Source of the DNA: Takakia lepidozioides | Lineage: Eukaryota; Streptophyta; Takakiopsida; Takakiales; Takakiaceae | DNA length: 64,000 bases | Assembly: GCA_030704615.1 (NCBI GenBank) | Contig: CM060733.1 | Location: 64,976,001 to 65,040,000 of the forward strand | Direction: 5' to 3' | Shown here: in pieces, positions 13,508 through 23,865 of the stretch | Position numbering within the stretch: position 1 is the first letter of the stretch | Layout of the letters: every line of letters begins with the position of its first letter | Made by a program: the position numbers and the translations under genes | Notes under the pieces: generated by a model | The model's database searches: none | The model's input: only the letters and a program-made list of their open reading frames with translations | Told to the model about the DNA's origin: nothing

Positions 13508-14480
13508 AAGGAGGCGCTCATTAGGTGGAGCCCCGCCAACCGGGTTGCAGTGGGGGGCTCCGTGTGGGGTGGTGGTAGCGTAGGCGACAGGAAGGGCTTT
13601 TGGCGCAGTTTGGCAGGACACTAAGGGACGTGATGAAAGCAGCCAATGCCACTTCCATTAAGGCGAAGTTTAAGGTGAAGCCTAAGGAACCCTGCACCTT
13701 CGAGGGTATCCAAAATCGGAAGGTACTCAATATCTGGCTCCTGGAGCTAGAGCAGTGCTTACTACTTCCGGGCGGCCAAGTTGAGTGACGAGGATTGGGT
13801 GGAAGTGGCACCCACCTACTTGAGGGGCTACGGTCAATAACGGTGGCAGAAACGCCTTCATGATCAAGGGCCGAATCGAGAGACCTTGAGCTGGAGTGCG
13901 TTCCAGGAACTAATGCAAAAGTAGTTTGTACCTCTTAACACGTCCTGGCTCGCCCGGGACAAGATGAGGAACTTGAAACAAACAGATGACATTCGGGGAT
14001 ATGTTCAGGCTTTCAATGTGCTACTGCTTGAAGTCGCGGATATGGCGGAATCAGAAATGGTCTTCAACTTTGTGGCGGGACTGGCCCCATGGGCCAGGCG
14101 GAAGTTGGAGGAGAGGCCACCAAAGACTTTGAACGAGGCAATTGAAAGGGCTCAATGCTTCTCGGATGTCTCTAGGGGTAAAAGACAGGGCCGTACAGAG
14201 CTAAACCACAAGAAGGTCCGGCCATTTTGGTCTCAACTACTTTACAAAAGTTAATAAGCCAATAGAATTGATTGCCTTTGCATCAATTAAAAAAAAGGGT
14301 GTACCAATTCTCATTGGCTCACTCATCGTAGATGTTGTGGAGAGAAGAGAACCCCCCCCCCACCCCCTATATATAGGTTTTTCGTAGGTTCTTTTCTACG
14401 TTATATTCTCGCATACTTTCCGATTCTGACAAAGGAAAAAAAAAAGGCGGGCTCATGGTGACTCCTTCCGACCGGAGCTT
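13508..14480 (+). mobile_element. Truncated gypsy A relic: LTR piece fused to gag
   Basis: 13,508-13,590 matches the middle of the gypsy A LTR (the GGTGGAGCCCCGC region, compare 27,505-27,590). It then jumps straight to gag, so the rest of the LTR and the leader are deleted. Gag runs 13,594-14,220 with frameshifts; segments include [29 protein letters not shown] and [20 protein letters not shown], nearly identical to 28,376-28,960. A ~230-bp foreign segment (14,222-14,450, with a CCCC tract and TATATATAGG) interrupts the match before GGTGACTCCTTCCGACCGG resumes. Non-functional, older than the full copy at 27-34 kb. Confidence 0.85.
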
Positions 14481-15090
14481 AATGAAGAGATGCAGAGGTT
14501 CACTTGGTAGAGATAGGTTGGCGGCAAAGTGTGGAGCCGACCAAAGTGCATGGTGGCAGGGTTACCATTAATAAAATGATGGCTGCAACTTGGTTAGAGA
14601 ACCCAGGTTAAAGAGGCGGAAGTGCCATTTTGCAATAGCATGGATAAGGAGTTAGTTGGTTGTTAAGGATGAAGAGATGATGATCTACCTGGGTTGAGCT
14701 TCATAAAGAGGGTGGTTGATTAAAAAAAAGTCTTTAATCGATTTTGAAAAATTGCCAGCCGAACAAGATCGAGAGATATTCGTGACTAGAAACCCCTTTA
14801 AGGTTACCAGTAGAACTTCGATTTGAACCAGTGTTGGGCGGGTAAATTGATTTCAATATACCCTCAGGGTCCGGGTTACCCCTTTTCAATAAATAAAATG
14901 GACCCTCCAGGTCCGGATTTCAAATTTGTGTGCACATACAAGAATAATGAGCCGGGTCAGGGTATGTCCGGGTATTCAAATAACATACCCAGGGCCAGGG
15001 TAAATTAAGGGTCCAGATAATAAGATGTATCCTACCCTTATCCGTCGGGTATAATAGGGTAAAATAAGGGTAGGGTATGTTGATGCTATG
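14481..15090. other. Unassigned repeat-like DNA with GGGTCCGGGT motifs
   Basis: 14,830-15,070 is a degenerate stretch enriched in GGGTCCGGGTTACCC, GGTCAGGGTA and GGGTAAAATAAGGG words, suggesting decayed short-period repeat DNA. No ORF of interest. Confidence 0.4.
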
Positions 15091-15393
15091 AGCATGTTCT
15101 AGCCACGACCGAAGGTCGGAAGCTAGTTTAGCGTAGAGCAGGAATAGGGTGCCATAGTGCCATGTCATCATTGCCACGTTTCGTCGCCACGTTTCGTCGT
15201 CAATTTTTTTAGACTCTGCCCGCCCGAAAATCACCAAAAAAAAACCCGGGAAAGATGCGCGCGGGGAAGGGAGGACGACGGGAGGATGATGCCCCCCCCG
15301 TGCTTGGCGCGGAGGCACGATGGTGGGACAATCGCAACCGCAATTGCAAGGTGTGGCTTTTTCTTAATGTACGATGTGAAGAAGTTTGTCGAT

Positions 15394-15442
15394 CCTGCAA
15401 ATGTGGGCTCTTGGCTCCTGTTAGTACCATGATTTGGTATTC
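15394..15442 (+). repeat. Direct repeat left of the PPR fragment
   Basis: About 49 bp (CCTGCAAATGTGGGCTCTTG... through TTTGGTATTC) that recurs with few changes at 16,310-16,358, bracketing the PPR pseudogene. Confidence 0.7.
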
Positions 15443-15695
15443 TTCCTGATGTTCACAAGGTTCTTGGGAGATTCAGCTTGGTCTTAGCTAGCATGCCGTG
15501 TTTCAATCTCTGCCCGCTCGGCTGCACCGTGGTGGTTCTCACAGACCAATCTGACATTATTTGACTACAGACATAAGCAGCTCCTTTTGGGTTGATGGTC
15601 AGTCAAATCCTCCATGGGTCATGCCACAATAGAGAGTGGGTCCAGATTCATCCAAGAGGGCCAGATCTCAAGCACAAGATTACGTATGATTCCCT

Positions 15696-16310
15696 GTGGA
15701 TCAACAACTACAAGAAACCTGCATGCGTAGATGGTCAACTAAAGGCAGCAGCTGTAGCGGCACAGTTGATAAAATCAGGTACCTCAACATGACCACAGCT
15801 TCTGGAAGAGGATCAAGAGAGGGATTCCACAATGCCTCTTCTGGCACTTCTGGGCATGTGAAGATGCTTTGTGAGGCAGGCAGACTGAAAGAGGCTCTAC
15901 AGATTTTAAACCAAGGAGGCATTTCAGCAGATTCAGATACGTATGTCTGTCTCTTGCATAAGTGCATCGAGATGAAAGGCTTGGAAGCTGGAAAGCAGGT
16001 GCACATTCACATTATCCAAAGTGGATTCACGCCAAATGTTTTTTTTATTCAACACCCTTGTCAACATGTATGTTAAGTGCGGGAGCATCATGGATGCTCA
16101 GCAAGTGTTCAACAGAATGCCTCAACCATCTTTGATCACGTGGAATATAATGTTGGCAAGATTTACCAAGCATGGGTGTGGTACGAATGCTTTGGAGACC
16201 TATGAGCAAATGATGCGCGAAGGGGTGAAGCCCAACCACATCACGTTCGTTTGTGTTTGCAATGCCTGGGAGCCCTGGAAAAGGGGAAAGAGGTCTATGA
16301 TGACATCGTC
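15696..16310 (+). pseudogene. PLS-type pentatricopeptide repeat fragment, frameshifted
   Basis: PPR proteins bind organellar RNA sequence-specifically. Here the + strand reads GRLKEALQIL and GLEAGKQVHIHIIQSGF in one frame. After a run of eight T near 16,045 it continues in another frame with NTLVNMYVKCGSIMDAQQVF, PSLITWNIMLARFTKHG and REGVKPNHITFV. These are the tandem ~35-residue P, L and S motifs of plant PLS-class PPRs. One inserted base in the T-run explains the shift. The reading stops after about four motifs, so there is neither a full array nor an E/DYW domain. The fragment lies between two 49-bp direct repeats, suggesting a captured piece. The frameshift alone could be a homopolymer sequencing error; the truncation could not. 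Confidence 0.75.
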
Positions 16311-16358
16311 CCTGCAAATGTTGGCTCTTGGCTCCTGTTAGTACCATGGCTTGGTATT
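16310..16358 (+). repeat. Direct repeat right of the PPR fragment
   Basis: Second copy of the 49-bp repeat at 15,394-15,442 (CCTGCAAATGTTGGCTCTTG... TTGGTATTC). Confidence 0.7.
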
Positions 16359-16370
16359 CGATGCTCTTGG

Positions 16371-16548
16371 AGTCGCAGCAAAACTGCGACGCTTTTGGCG
16401 GCGTAAGGCGCCCCTTGCCCCCCCCCCCCCCCCCCCCCCCCCCAAGACGCCCCACCCCCCAGAAAACCCCAAAGGCGTCCGTAAAAATGCGACGCTTTTG
16501 CAGCGCTTAGCGTCCCCCTGGGCGTCGCAGTAAAACTGCGGTATTTTT
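16371..16548. mobile_element. MITE-like foldback element with a poly-C core
   Basis: Each end carries a small perfect hairpin (GTCGCAG CAAAA CTGCGAC at the left, CGCAG TAAAA CTGCG at the right), and the ends are inverted repeats of each other (CGCAG....CTGCGACGC). The centre holds a 26-base C run (16,418-16,443) and two more GGCGTC/GACGC words. No coding capacity. The target duplication was not identified. Confidence 0.4.
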
Positions 16549-16726
16549 TTTAAAAAAAAACACACAAAGTAAGAACAAGCAACAAATCTTCCGTCCCTTG
16601 AATTAAAACAATATAAAACCCAACCCCAAATTTGAAAATTACATCGCAAAAGCAACGCAATTTTTTAAATTCATATCTCGCGATGGGTGATAATCATCCA
16701 TCACGTGCTAAAATCGATGAATATAT

Positions 16727-16749
16727 GCCCATGTCCGTCGGACATGGGC
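16727..16749. repeat. Perfect palindrome
   Basis: GCCCATGTCCG then T then CGGACATGGGC: a 23-base perfect inverted repeat able to form a cruciform with a minimal loop. Function unknown. Confidence 0.6.
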
Positions 16750-17126
16750 AACATTCATCCCCTATCTATCTCTCTCTCCCCTTGTCGAGTGGCTTTTACT
16801 CACCTATCCCTTTGCTATCCTAGGTGGGAACTCCAAGATAGAAGAGTTGGATATCTCTAAGCACTCAGCCCGCTCAGAACAATCAGTCATGACCTACAGC
16901 TAGTGTATCATGGTTGTGCTTCATGTTTGTATTTCTTCTTGCTTTCATGTTAACAAATTACCTTGTGGTGTATACTTAAGCATCAGATTGCTTCAGTAAT
17001 CTTTCAGGTTCCATTCACTCATCCATTCATTCCACAGCTTCACTCAAGTCTCTTTACATAGTGTGTTTGTATCGAATAAGTATCGGATTAAGATTTATCA
17101 GGTATCAGGCCGGTGCCATGGTGTCC

Positions 17127-17405
17127 CTAATCTGCTCTACAGTCTAAATTCTCTCTCCTAATTGGCTGTTGCCTCCTCGGGTAACCTCTAAATTCTTTCC
17201 CCATCAGTGGACATTCCCACCTGGAATGTCCACTAGGACAGCACAAGTGGCAAAGATCCCCCTTTGTTGTACGTGTAAAGGGTTCCGTTACCTGTTTCCT
17301 GGATGCATTAATGGGCCCACAATTAATTTTTACTGTTGTACTGGGTAGGTACTTCGATGGCCCATTTTGTCTTTTTGTATGATTACACCCGCTAACGTAG
17401 TACAT
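17127..17405 (-). pseudogene. Gag nucleocapsid fragment with CCHC zinc knuckle
   Basis: The - strand encodes a basic stretch with C-HL-C-CPSG-H-SRWE-C, exactly the CX2CX4HX4C knuckle of retroelement nucleocapsids, followed by RRQQPIRR. No capsid or protease is attached, so it is a relic. It may belong to the same old insertion as element B (pol on the same strand just to the right), but the order is wrong for one intact element. Confidence 0.5.
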
Positions 17406-17452
17406 ACAAAGCGGAGTGCTTTGCCTCTTAGGCCACGTGTTTGAACTCCAAC
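17386..17452 (+). repeat. tRNA-like sequence, possible SINE head
   Basis: AAAGCGGAGTGCTTTGCCTC, TTAGG and CACGTGTTTGAACTCC resemble an anticodon arm and a degenerate T-arm/B-box (GTTTGAACTCC against consensus GGTTCGANTCC) at plausible spacing. The acceptor stem does not close convincingly, so it is not called a functional tRNA gene. Confidence 0.3.
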
Positions 17453-17559
17453 ACTCTCCCGTCTCCCTCTGTCCGCGTGGCTTTTTCTCCGAGTTTGACT
17501 TCTAAACTTCTTTTACCGGGCACCTTTCTGTTGTTAACCCGCGTCCACCTGTCACTGAC

Positions 17560-17655
17560 CCTATGGACTGTGCAGGGCAGTGACAGGCTGTGTCAAATTG
17601 TGACGAGCTGTGATAGGCTGTGTCACACTGTGGTGGCCTGTGATGACTGTGTGAA
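17560..17655 (+). repeat. GGCTGTGA-type short tandem repeat
   Basis: Degenerate units of TGTGAC/GGCTGTG over ~95 bp. The same words form a longer array at 55,900-56,060 in the presumed leader of element C, so this may be a relic of a related element. Confidence 0.55.
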
Positions 17656-17749
17656 CACCCGTGTTCTATGTTTAGGCCATACACATTCGACTTTACGACA
17701 AGTGCCTCATGCTCCGTTGGTATTACCGGTGTAGTCCGTGACTGCTTCT

Positions 17750-18238
17750 GTGTTTCATATGCAAATCATGCTGCAATGGTTTATCATGGATACCACTGTA
17801 TCCCTTCAACTTATTGGCATTAACTCTTCCAAGCATATCTTTGTTAATGGTTTGTAACATGGCTGTGTTGTTATCATACATCTTCTGTATGACATAAGGT
17901 CCTTTCCATGGTGACTTAAGCTTAGAAGCTTTGATCTTTCCCTTCTTCTGCAACCACAGTACCAAATCGCCCGTCTTAAAAGTTTTCAATTTACCTTCAT
18001 CAAATTGATCCTTCCTCTTCATCTGAATTTTGGTCATGTTATCTGCTGCATCAGCACGTACTTCTTCCACATGATATAATTCATGTTTCCTGACTTCAAT
18101 TGAATCCTCCAATTCCATTCTCCTTCCCCATTTTGGTCTCATAGTAGGTAATAAGAATTCCACTGGGAGTAAAGCTTCCATACCATAAACTAATTGGAAT
18201 GGTGTATACTTAGTGGTGACTTTATATGAAGTCTTGTA
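17750..18238 (-). pseudogene. Gypsy element B integrase C-terminus (3' part of pol)
   Basis: The - strand reads LLWSYKTSYKVTTKYTPFQL, VYGMEALLPVEF, then TKIQMKRKDQFDEGKLKTF, GDLVLW, LKSPWKGPYVIQKM and GRVNANKLKGY. This is the core-to-tail part of a Ty3/gypsy integrase (TP-LVYG motif, then the GPF-like chromatin-facing domain). Its N-terminal half lies at 24,027-24,710; TE1 (18,248-24,017) was inserted between them. No chromodomain was seen. Confidence 0.88.
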
Positions 18239-18247
18239 TGACCACAA
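18239..18247. repeat. 9-bp target-site duplication of TE1, left copy
   Basis: TGACCACAA immediately left of the TE1 terminus; identical to 24,018-24,026. Confidence 0.75.
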
Positions 18248-18479
18248 GAGGTTAGCTATTTCATGAGCATGAGCGGCATGAGCGGCATGAGCGGAGTAGC
18301 AAGACAATCGGTTTTCATGAGCAGAAGTACAAATTTTGAAAATAAAAAACATTATAAAACATTAAATTAATGCAATGTGTCAGAAAAAACAAATATATTA
18401 TTCGGCACCTTGAAGGGAAAATTGTAGTTTTGAGAGTTGTGCTCATGATATTTCGTCTTCCGCTCATGCCAATTCCCAG

Positions 18480-18900
18480 CGACATGTGCAAAAATGGCGC
18501 CGAATTTCGCGGTAATAGGGTCCGTAACCGGAAAAATCCGCAACGTATTTTGCGGTAATAGGTCTCTCTGGCGAAAAATGGTGCCGAATTCCGCGGCTAT
18601 CGTCCCCTCATGACAGGTATGTAAGCCCAAAATTTGGAAATGTGGCGCCGAATTTCGGTACATGGTGTGCCGGGGATTGCACAGATGTTGGGCAGTTCTG
18701 GGTCATGTAACTGGAAATTCGGCGCCATTTTTCCAGACATCATTCCCGTGCATGTTCGGACTTAGCCAGTTTTCGGCCCAAAATAGGGAAATTCGGCGCC
18801 ATTTTTCCAGACACATCCAGACCAGTGCATGTTGGGACTTAGCCAGTTTTCGGCCCAAAATAGAGAAATTCGGCGCCATTTTTTCAGAAATGGCCCCACA
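18480..18900. repeat. GGCGCC-palindrome satellite, block 1
   Basis: Two to three ~92-bp units each with GAAATTCGGCGCCATTTTTC and GGACTTAGCCAGTTTTCGG. First of at least six blocks of this family in the window. Confidence 0.8.
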
Positions 18901-19061
18901 ACTACTTCTGTTGGATCTCAGTTTGAATGAAATATTGCCTCATTCCAGGAGTTTTGGGGTGCATTTCATTACACTGCAAAAAAAAGTCTGATACATGAAA
19001 ATGCAATTGAAAATATCCATATGGAGGATTCCCTTTGCCCCATCAATGATTTCTGGATTCC

Positions 19062-19967
19062 CTAAGGAGGAGTTTGTGCAGCTCGTTCACGCTCAACGCA
19101 TCGGATGTGGGCCTCTTCGAAGCAATGGCGTGTCCCGAAGGCCCTCTCGCAAGGCCGCCCGAGGAGGGAACTCAAAGAAGATATTACCGTCGACGTCTGC
19201 GGGAAGGCATGTAACCAATTTAATTGCAAACTTGCTGTAGTCCAGCCCGGCCAGCTCCGAGCGGTGTCCCTCCATGTGAAGCCCTCGCAGAATTTCAAGA
19301 ATGGATCGAATTGCGGTGCTCGTGCTGGGAATATGACTCCCTCGTCCACTGACGTCCATTGAGGACTTGCCTGATCTCCAGGACGATCTCGGAACTTCCA
19401 TGACCTCGTCTGAGTCGGACAGGTTGTGAACAACCCGGTTCTCGCTCGTCTTCATTGATGGGTTCGGCTCTGGATTTACTTCGTTGCGGACTTCTCTCTT
19501 TGAGGTACCCACACTCTGATTCGCGGATTGTTTCGTGGAAGGCGCCAGGATAGAAGGTGCATTTGGCGGGCAAATGAAGTCCCCAACAGCCCTGTATATG
19601 ACGTTGTCCGATGGTGGAACTCGTCATTCCCTACCATCGCCGAAATCATCGTGGAGCACAACAATACTCTCGACAACAACGCCGTTTGAGTCCTTCTTTT
19701 CCTCCTCCAAAAAAACCGACCCCGGTTTCAGGTGGTATCGAACACACAGATATTTCTCCATCACACGGCAGATGTCCCCTCTACACTGAAATGAAGCTCT
19801 ATGCTCGTGAGGAGGGCAGTACACTGTAGCGCTCGGGTTTTCCGCCATGGGAGATGTGCACACAAGACAGCCAGGATGGCGTGCCGGCAAGCTCCCTGGT
19901 AGAAGGGGGATGCAACGATGGGAAGGAATGCGGTGCCGATTTGTCCGTGCAACAAAGCCTGATCCAA
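19062..19967 (-). CDS. Unidentified coding region inside TE1, frame-broken
   Basis: Three - strand frames carry protein-like sequence. 19,890-19,624 has a Cys/His-rich patch (CLVC...YCPPHEHRASFQCRGDIC) followed by MEKYLCVRYHLKPGSVFLEE; the spacing suggests a small zinc-binding fold. 19,627-19,295 has KCTFYPGAFHETIRESECGY. 19,512-19,093 has LHMEGHRSELAGLDYSKFAI and FFEFPPRAALREGLRDTP. They probably form one gene broken by indels or short introns. I do not recognise the family; a transposase or accessory protein of TE1 is possible but unproven. Confidence 0.4.
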
Positions 19968-19984
19968 ATCCAGGGATCCAACTA

Positions 19985-20056
19985 TCTCAAAAATCCACAG
20001 TCAGAGTGTTAATGAATCTTGTCTCCGGAATGCGGCCCCTGGTCTTTGCGCAATAA
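19985..20056 (+). CDS. C-terminal coding segment shared with 42.0-42.1 kb
   Basis: Reads QKSTVRVLMNLVSGMRPLVF AQ and stops. The same peptide (KSTVRVFMNLVSEMRPLPFAQ with stop, differing at a few positions) is encoded on the - strand at 42,043-42,110, and the DNA is alignable for ~90 bp. The conservation suggests a genuine exon of a repeated family. Function unknown. Confidence 0.4.
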   Translation, partial: SQKSTVRVLMNLVSGMRPLVFAQ

Positions 20057-20099
20057 CTGCCAACGGTATGCAGTCAGAAAGTGGGGGGCCGTCCGGATG

Positions 20100-21260
20100 A
20101 TGTCGGCTGAAGGGGAGAAGCCGACACCGGGCCGTCACATTACTACCCCTGGATGGAAATTCGACACCGAATATCCAACAGGGGCCGCCCGGTTGAAGTC
20201 GCCTCGGGCAGAGAGGCCGGCACCTGTCCGACAGAGAACATCCCCCGGATGGAAATTCAGAGCCGAATTTCTATCCAGGCCACCCAAAGGAAGTCCTGTC
20301 GGGGGGTCAGGCCGAAAACTGGCCGACATAAAAACCTCCCCGAATGGAAAAACAGCGCCGAATTTCCATCCGGGGCCGTTCGGATGCAGTCGGCTCGGGG
20401 GGAGAGGTCGGCACCTGGCTGTCACATTACAACCCCCGGACGGAAATTCAGCACCGAATATCCAACAGGGGACGCCCGGATGAAGTCACCTCGGGCAGAG
20501 AGGCCGGCACCTGTCCGACAGAGAGCATTCCCCGGATGAAAATTCGGCGCTGAATTTCCGTCCGGGCCCCCCCCAAAGGAAGTCCTGTCGGGGGGCAGGC
20601 CGAAAACTGGCCGACATAAAAACCTCCCCGAATGGAAAAACAGCGCCGAATTTCCATCCGGGGCCGTTCGGATGCAGTCGGCTCGGGGGGAGAGGTCGGC
20701 ACCTGGCTGTCACATTACAACCCCCGGACGGAAATTCAGCACCGAATATCCAACAGGGGACGCCCGGATGAAGTCGCCTCGGGCGGAGAGACCGGCACCT
20801 GTCCGACAGAGAGCATCTCCCGGATGGAAATTCGGCGCCGCATTTCCATCCGGGCCCCCACAAAGGAAGTCTTGTCGGGGGGTCAGGCCGAAAAGTGGCC
20901 GACATAAAAACCTCCCCGGATGGAAAAATGGCGCCGAATTTCCATCTGGGGCTGTTCGGATGCAGTCGGCTCGGGGGGAGAGGGCGGCACCTGGCCGTCA
21001 AATTACAACCCCCGGACGGAAATTCGGCACCGAATTTCCAATAGAGGACGCCCGGATGAAGTAGCTTCGGGCGGAGAGGCCGGCACCTGTCCGACAGAGA
21101 GCATCCTCCGAATGGAAACTCGGCGCCGAATTTTCCATCCGGGCCCCCCCCGAAGGAAGTCGTGTCAGGGGGTCTGGCTGAAAACAGGCCGACATAAAAA
21201 CCTCCCAGGATGGAAAAACGGCGCCGAATTTCCGTCCGGGGCCGTTCGGATTTCCCCCTA
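20100..21260. repeat. GGCGCC-palindrome satellite, block 2 (~288-bp higher-order unit)
   Basis: The phrase CCGACAGAGAGCATC(T/C)CCCGG recurs at about 20,228, 20,515, 20,803 and 21,092 (spacing 287-289 bp). Each unit holds three inverted-repeat motifs of the form CGGATGGAAATTCGGCGCCG / mirrored. Long overlapping ORFs occur in several frames on both strands because of the repetition; they are not genes. Confidence 0.9.
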
Positions 21261-21359
21261 GCAGTTGAGAATTCCCTGAAAAACGTGTCTAAAAGTGGAC
21301 TTCAGCCAAAAAACTAAAGGTTTAGTGTCTTTTTTGACCAAAAACCTAGCGGCCACGCT

Positions 21360-21990
21360 CAGAATTACCTGCAGGATGGTAATTTGGCGCCGGATTTCCG
21401 TCCATCCGGGCTCCAAATTACTTGCAGGATGAAAATTCGGCACCGGATTTCCATCCATCCGCTCTCCGAATTACCTGCATGACGGAAATTCTGCGCTCCG
21501 AGTTATCTGCAGGATGGAAATTCGGCGCCGGATTTCCATCCATCCGCCCTCCGAATTACCTGCCTGACGGAAATTCGGTGCTCCGAGTTACCTACAGGAT
21601 GGAAATTCGGCGCCGGATTTCCATCCATCCGCTCTTCGAATTACCTGCATGACGGAAATTTTGCGCGCCGACTTAGCTGGCGGATGGAAATCCGGCGCCG
21701 GATTTCCATCCATCCGCTCTTCAAATTACCTGCATGACGGAAATTTTGCGGGCCGACTTACCTGGAGGATGGAAATCCGTCGCCGGATTTCCATCCATCC
21801 GCGCTCCGAATTACCTGCATGACGGAAATTTTGTACCTGGCGGATGGAAATCATGCGCCGGATTTCCATCCATCTGCTCACAAGTAACCTGCATGACAGA
21901 AATTTGCAGCGCCGACTTACCTGGAGGATGGAAATTCGGTGCCGGATTTCCATCCATCCGCTCTTCGAATTACCTGCATGACTGGAAAAA
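21360..21990. repeat. GGCGCC-palindrome satellite, block 3 (~118-bp unit)
   Basis: Five or more units pairing GGATGGAAATTCGGCGCCGG ATTTCCATCCATCCGC with GAATTACCTGCATGACGGAA. Confidence 0.9.
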
Positions 21991-21999
21991 TGGCGCGAA

Positions 22000-23210
22000 A
22001 TTTCCGATTTTGGTGCCAGTCAGATCTGGGACTTAGCCATTTTCGGCCCCGAACTGAAAAAATGGCGCCGGAAAAAAAAAAAAAAACAAAAAAAAAAACG
22101 CCATTTTTCCAGTTCGGGGCCGAAAACGGCTAAGTCCCAGATCTGACTGGCACCCAAATCGGAAATTCGGCGCCATTTTTCCAGTTCTGGGCCCAGTCAG
22201 ATCTGGGACTTAGCCATTTTCGGCCCCGAAAATGGCTAAGTTCCTACGGTGGCTGGAACCGCAACTGAAAATTCGGCACCATTTTTCCAGTTCCGTGCCC
22301 TATCAGATCTGGGACTTAGCCATTTTCGGCCCCAAACTGGAAAATGGCGCCATTTTTCCAGTTCAGGGCCCCGAAAATGGCTAAGTCCCTAGGGTGGCTG
22401 GAACCGCAACCGGAAATTCGGCGCCATTTTTCTAGTTCCGTGCCCAGTCAGTTCTGGGACTTAGCCATTTTCGGGCCCAACCTAGGAAAATGGTGCCGAA
22501 AATGGTTTACGAGCGCCATTTTTCCAGTTCCGGGCCCAGTCAGATCTGGGACTTAGCCGTTTTCGGCCCCGAAATGGAAAAATGGCTAAGTCCCTAGGGT
22601 GGCTGGAACCGCAACCGGAAATTCGGCGCCATTTTTCCAGTTCCGCGCCCTGTCAGATCTGGGACTTAGCCATTTTTGGCCCCGCACTGGAAAAATGACG
22701 CCATTTTTCCAGTTCAGGGCCCCGAAAATGGCTAAGTCCCTAGGGTGGCTGGAACCGCAACCGGAAATTCGGCGCCATTTTTCTAGTTCGTGCCCAGTCA
22801 GTTCTGGGACTTAGCCATTTTCGGGCCCAACCTAGGAAAATGGTGCCGAAAATGGTTACGAGCGCCATTTTTCCAGTTCCGGCCCAGTCAGATCTGGGAC
22901 TTAGCCGTTTTCGGCCCCGAAATGGAAAAATGGCTAAGTCCCTAGGGTGGCTGGAACCGCAACCGAAAATTCGGCGCCATTTTTCCAGTTCCGCGCCCTG
23001 TCAGATCTGGGACTTAGCCATTTTTGGCCCCGCACTGGAAAAATGACGCCATTTTTCCAGTTCAGGGCCCCGAAAATGGCTAAGTCCCTAGGGTGGCTGG
23101 AACCGCAACCGGAAATTCGGCGCCATTTTTCTAGTTCCGTGCCCAGTCAGTTCTGGGACTTAGCCATTTCGGGCCCAACCTAGGAAATGGTGCCGAAAAT
23201 GGTTTACGAG
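22000..23210. repeat. GGCGCC-palindrome satellite, block 4 (~349-bp higher-order unit)
   Basis: The phrase CTAGGGTGGCTGGAACCGCA recurs at about 22,390, 22,597, 22,740, 22,945 and 23,090, spacing 207/143/205/145, i.e. a ~349-bp higher-order unit. Each carries GGGACTTAGCCATTTTCGG and its inverse CCGAAAATGGCTAAGTCCC, so the block is rich in long inverted repeats. An A-rich stretch at 22,070-22,100 sits at the centre of one large palindrome. Confidence 0.9.
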
Positions 23211-23340
23211 TGAGTGGTCGCATTGTAAGTTACCTCCTGATTTTGTGAGGCACCTCCCCTCGCTCTTTTATTTCATTGAAAGACCGTTTCTGCTTCTGCT
23301 GGTATTGACATTCTTCAAGTGGATTTGTTCTTACTGTAGG

Positions 23341-23796
23341 ATGCCAAGTACTGTAGGAGGGACGTCCACACCGCAGTTCATGGGCAGGAGGAACGTGCAT
23401 TTTTTTGTCAGGGGGGATTTCATGCCTAGTCCAGAAAGGGACTACATCCTTCCTACTTATGTTGCCCGGCTTGCTTCGGTGTCCATTAGGAGGTGTTCCG
23501 AACCTAGTCATGTACAGCAGATTTTAGACGAGGCAAGCCTCAAGAAAATGAAGATGAGGGAGGAGGCTGCAGCTATTAAAGCCCGTCAGGCTCGTAGATT
23601 TGTCTTGGATTCAGCTGAGGAAAGTGGGGGAGAAGATGCAGAAGATTCCCAGGAGGTGAGGTGGACAGTCCCCCAAGAGGACGGAATTTTTGAGAGGCAT
23701 AGTGGAACTGATGCATCACAGAGCTCGGAGGATGAGGGGGATGAGGGGGATGAGGAAGAAGGTGGGGCAAGTTCCTCGGAGGGTGTAGGAGAGTAG
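23341..23796 (+). CDS. Terminal exon or small gene of TE1 with acidic C-terminal tail
   Basis: From ATG 23,341 the frame runs 151 codons to TAG. It opens MPSTVGGTSTPQFMGRRNVH, continues GDFMPSPERDYILPTYVARL and LDEASLKKMKMREEAAAIKA RQARR, and ends in a strongly acidic Ser/Glu/Asp/Gly tail. A CTGTAG precedes the ATG, so it may be a splice acceptor and the exon may be part of a larger gene whose introns hold the satellites. AATAAA lies at 23,860. The frame is open and polar, hence probably real, but the family is unknown. Confidence 0.5.
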   Translation: MPSTVGGTSTPQFMGRRNVHFFVRGDFMPSPERDYILPTYVARLASVSIRRCSEPSHVQQILDEASLKKMKMREEAAAIKARQARRFVLDSAEESGGEDAEDSQEVRWTVPQEDGIFERHSGTDASQSSEDEGDEGDEEEGGASSSEGVGE

Positions 23797-23859
23797 TGCC
23801 CATTCCGGCTATGACAGTTAGAACACACTTGTATAGACGTGGCTTGCCACAAAATTTGC

Positions 23860-23865
23860 AATAAA
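23860..23865 (+). promoter_or_regulatory. Candidate polyadenylation signal
   Basis: AATAAA 64 bp after the stop of the TE1 + strand ORF, in AT-rich DNA. Confidence 0.4.

Noticed and set aside
17386-17452. Functional tRNA gene
   Set aside because: Only anticodon-arm-like and B-box-like segments; the acceptor stem and D-arm do not fold convincingly.
20019-21261. Long overlapping ORFs on both strands
   Set aside because: They are produced by the 288-bp satellite; the peptides simply repeat the DNA unit in several frames.
20100-23210. CRISPR array
   Set aside because: Regular repeats, but units are contiguous satellites without unique equal-length spacers, and the context is eukaryotic.
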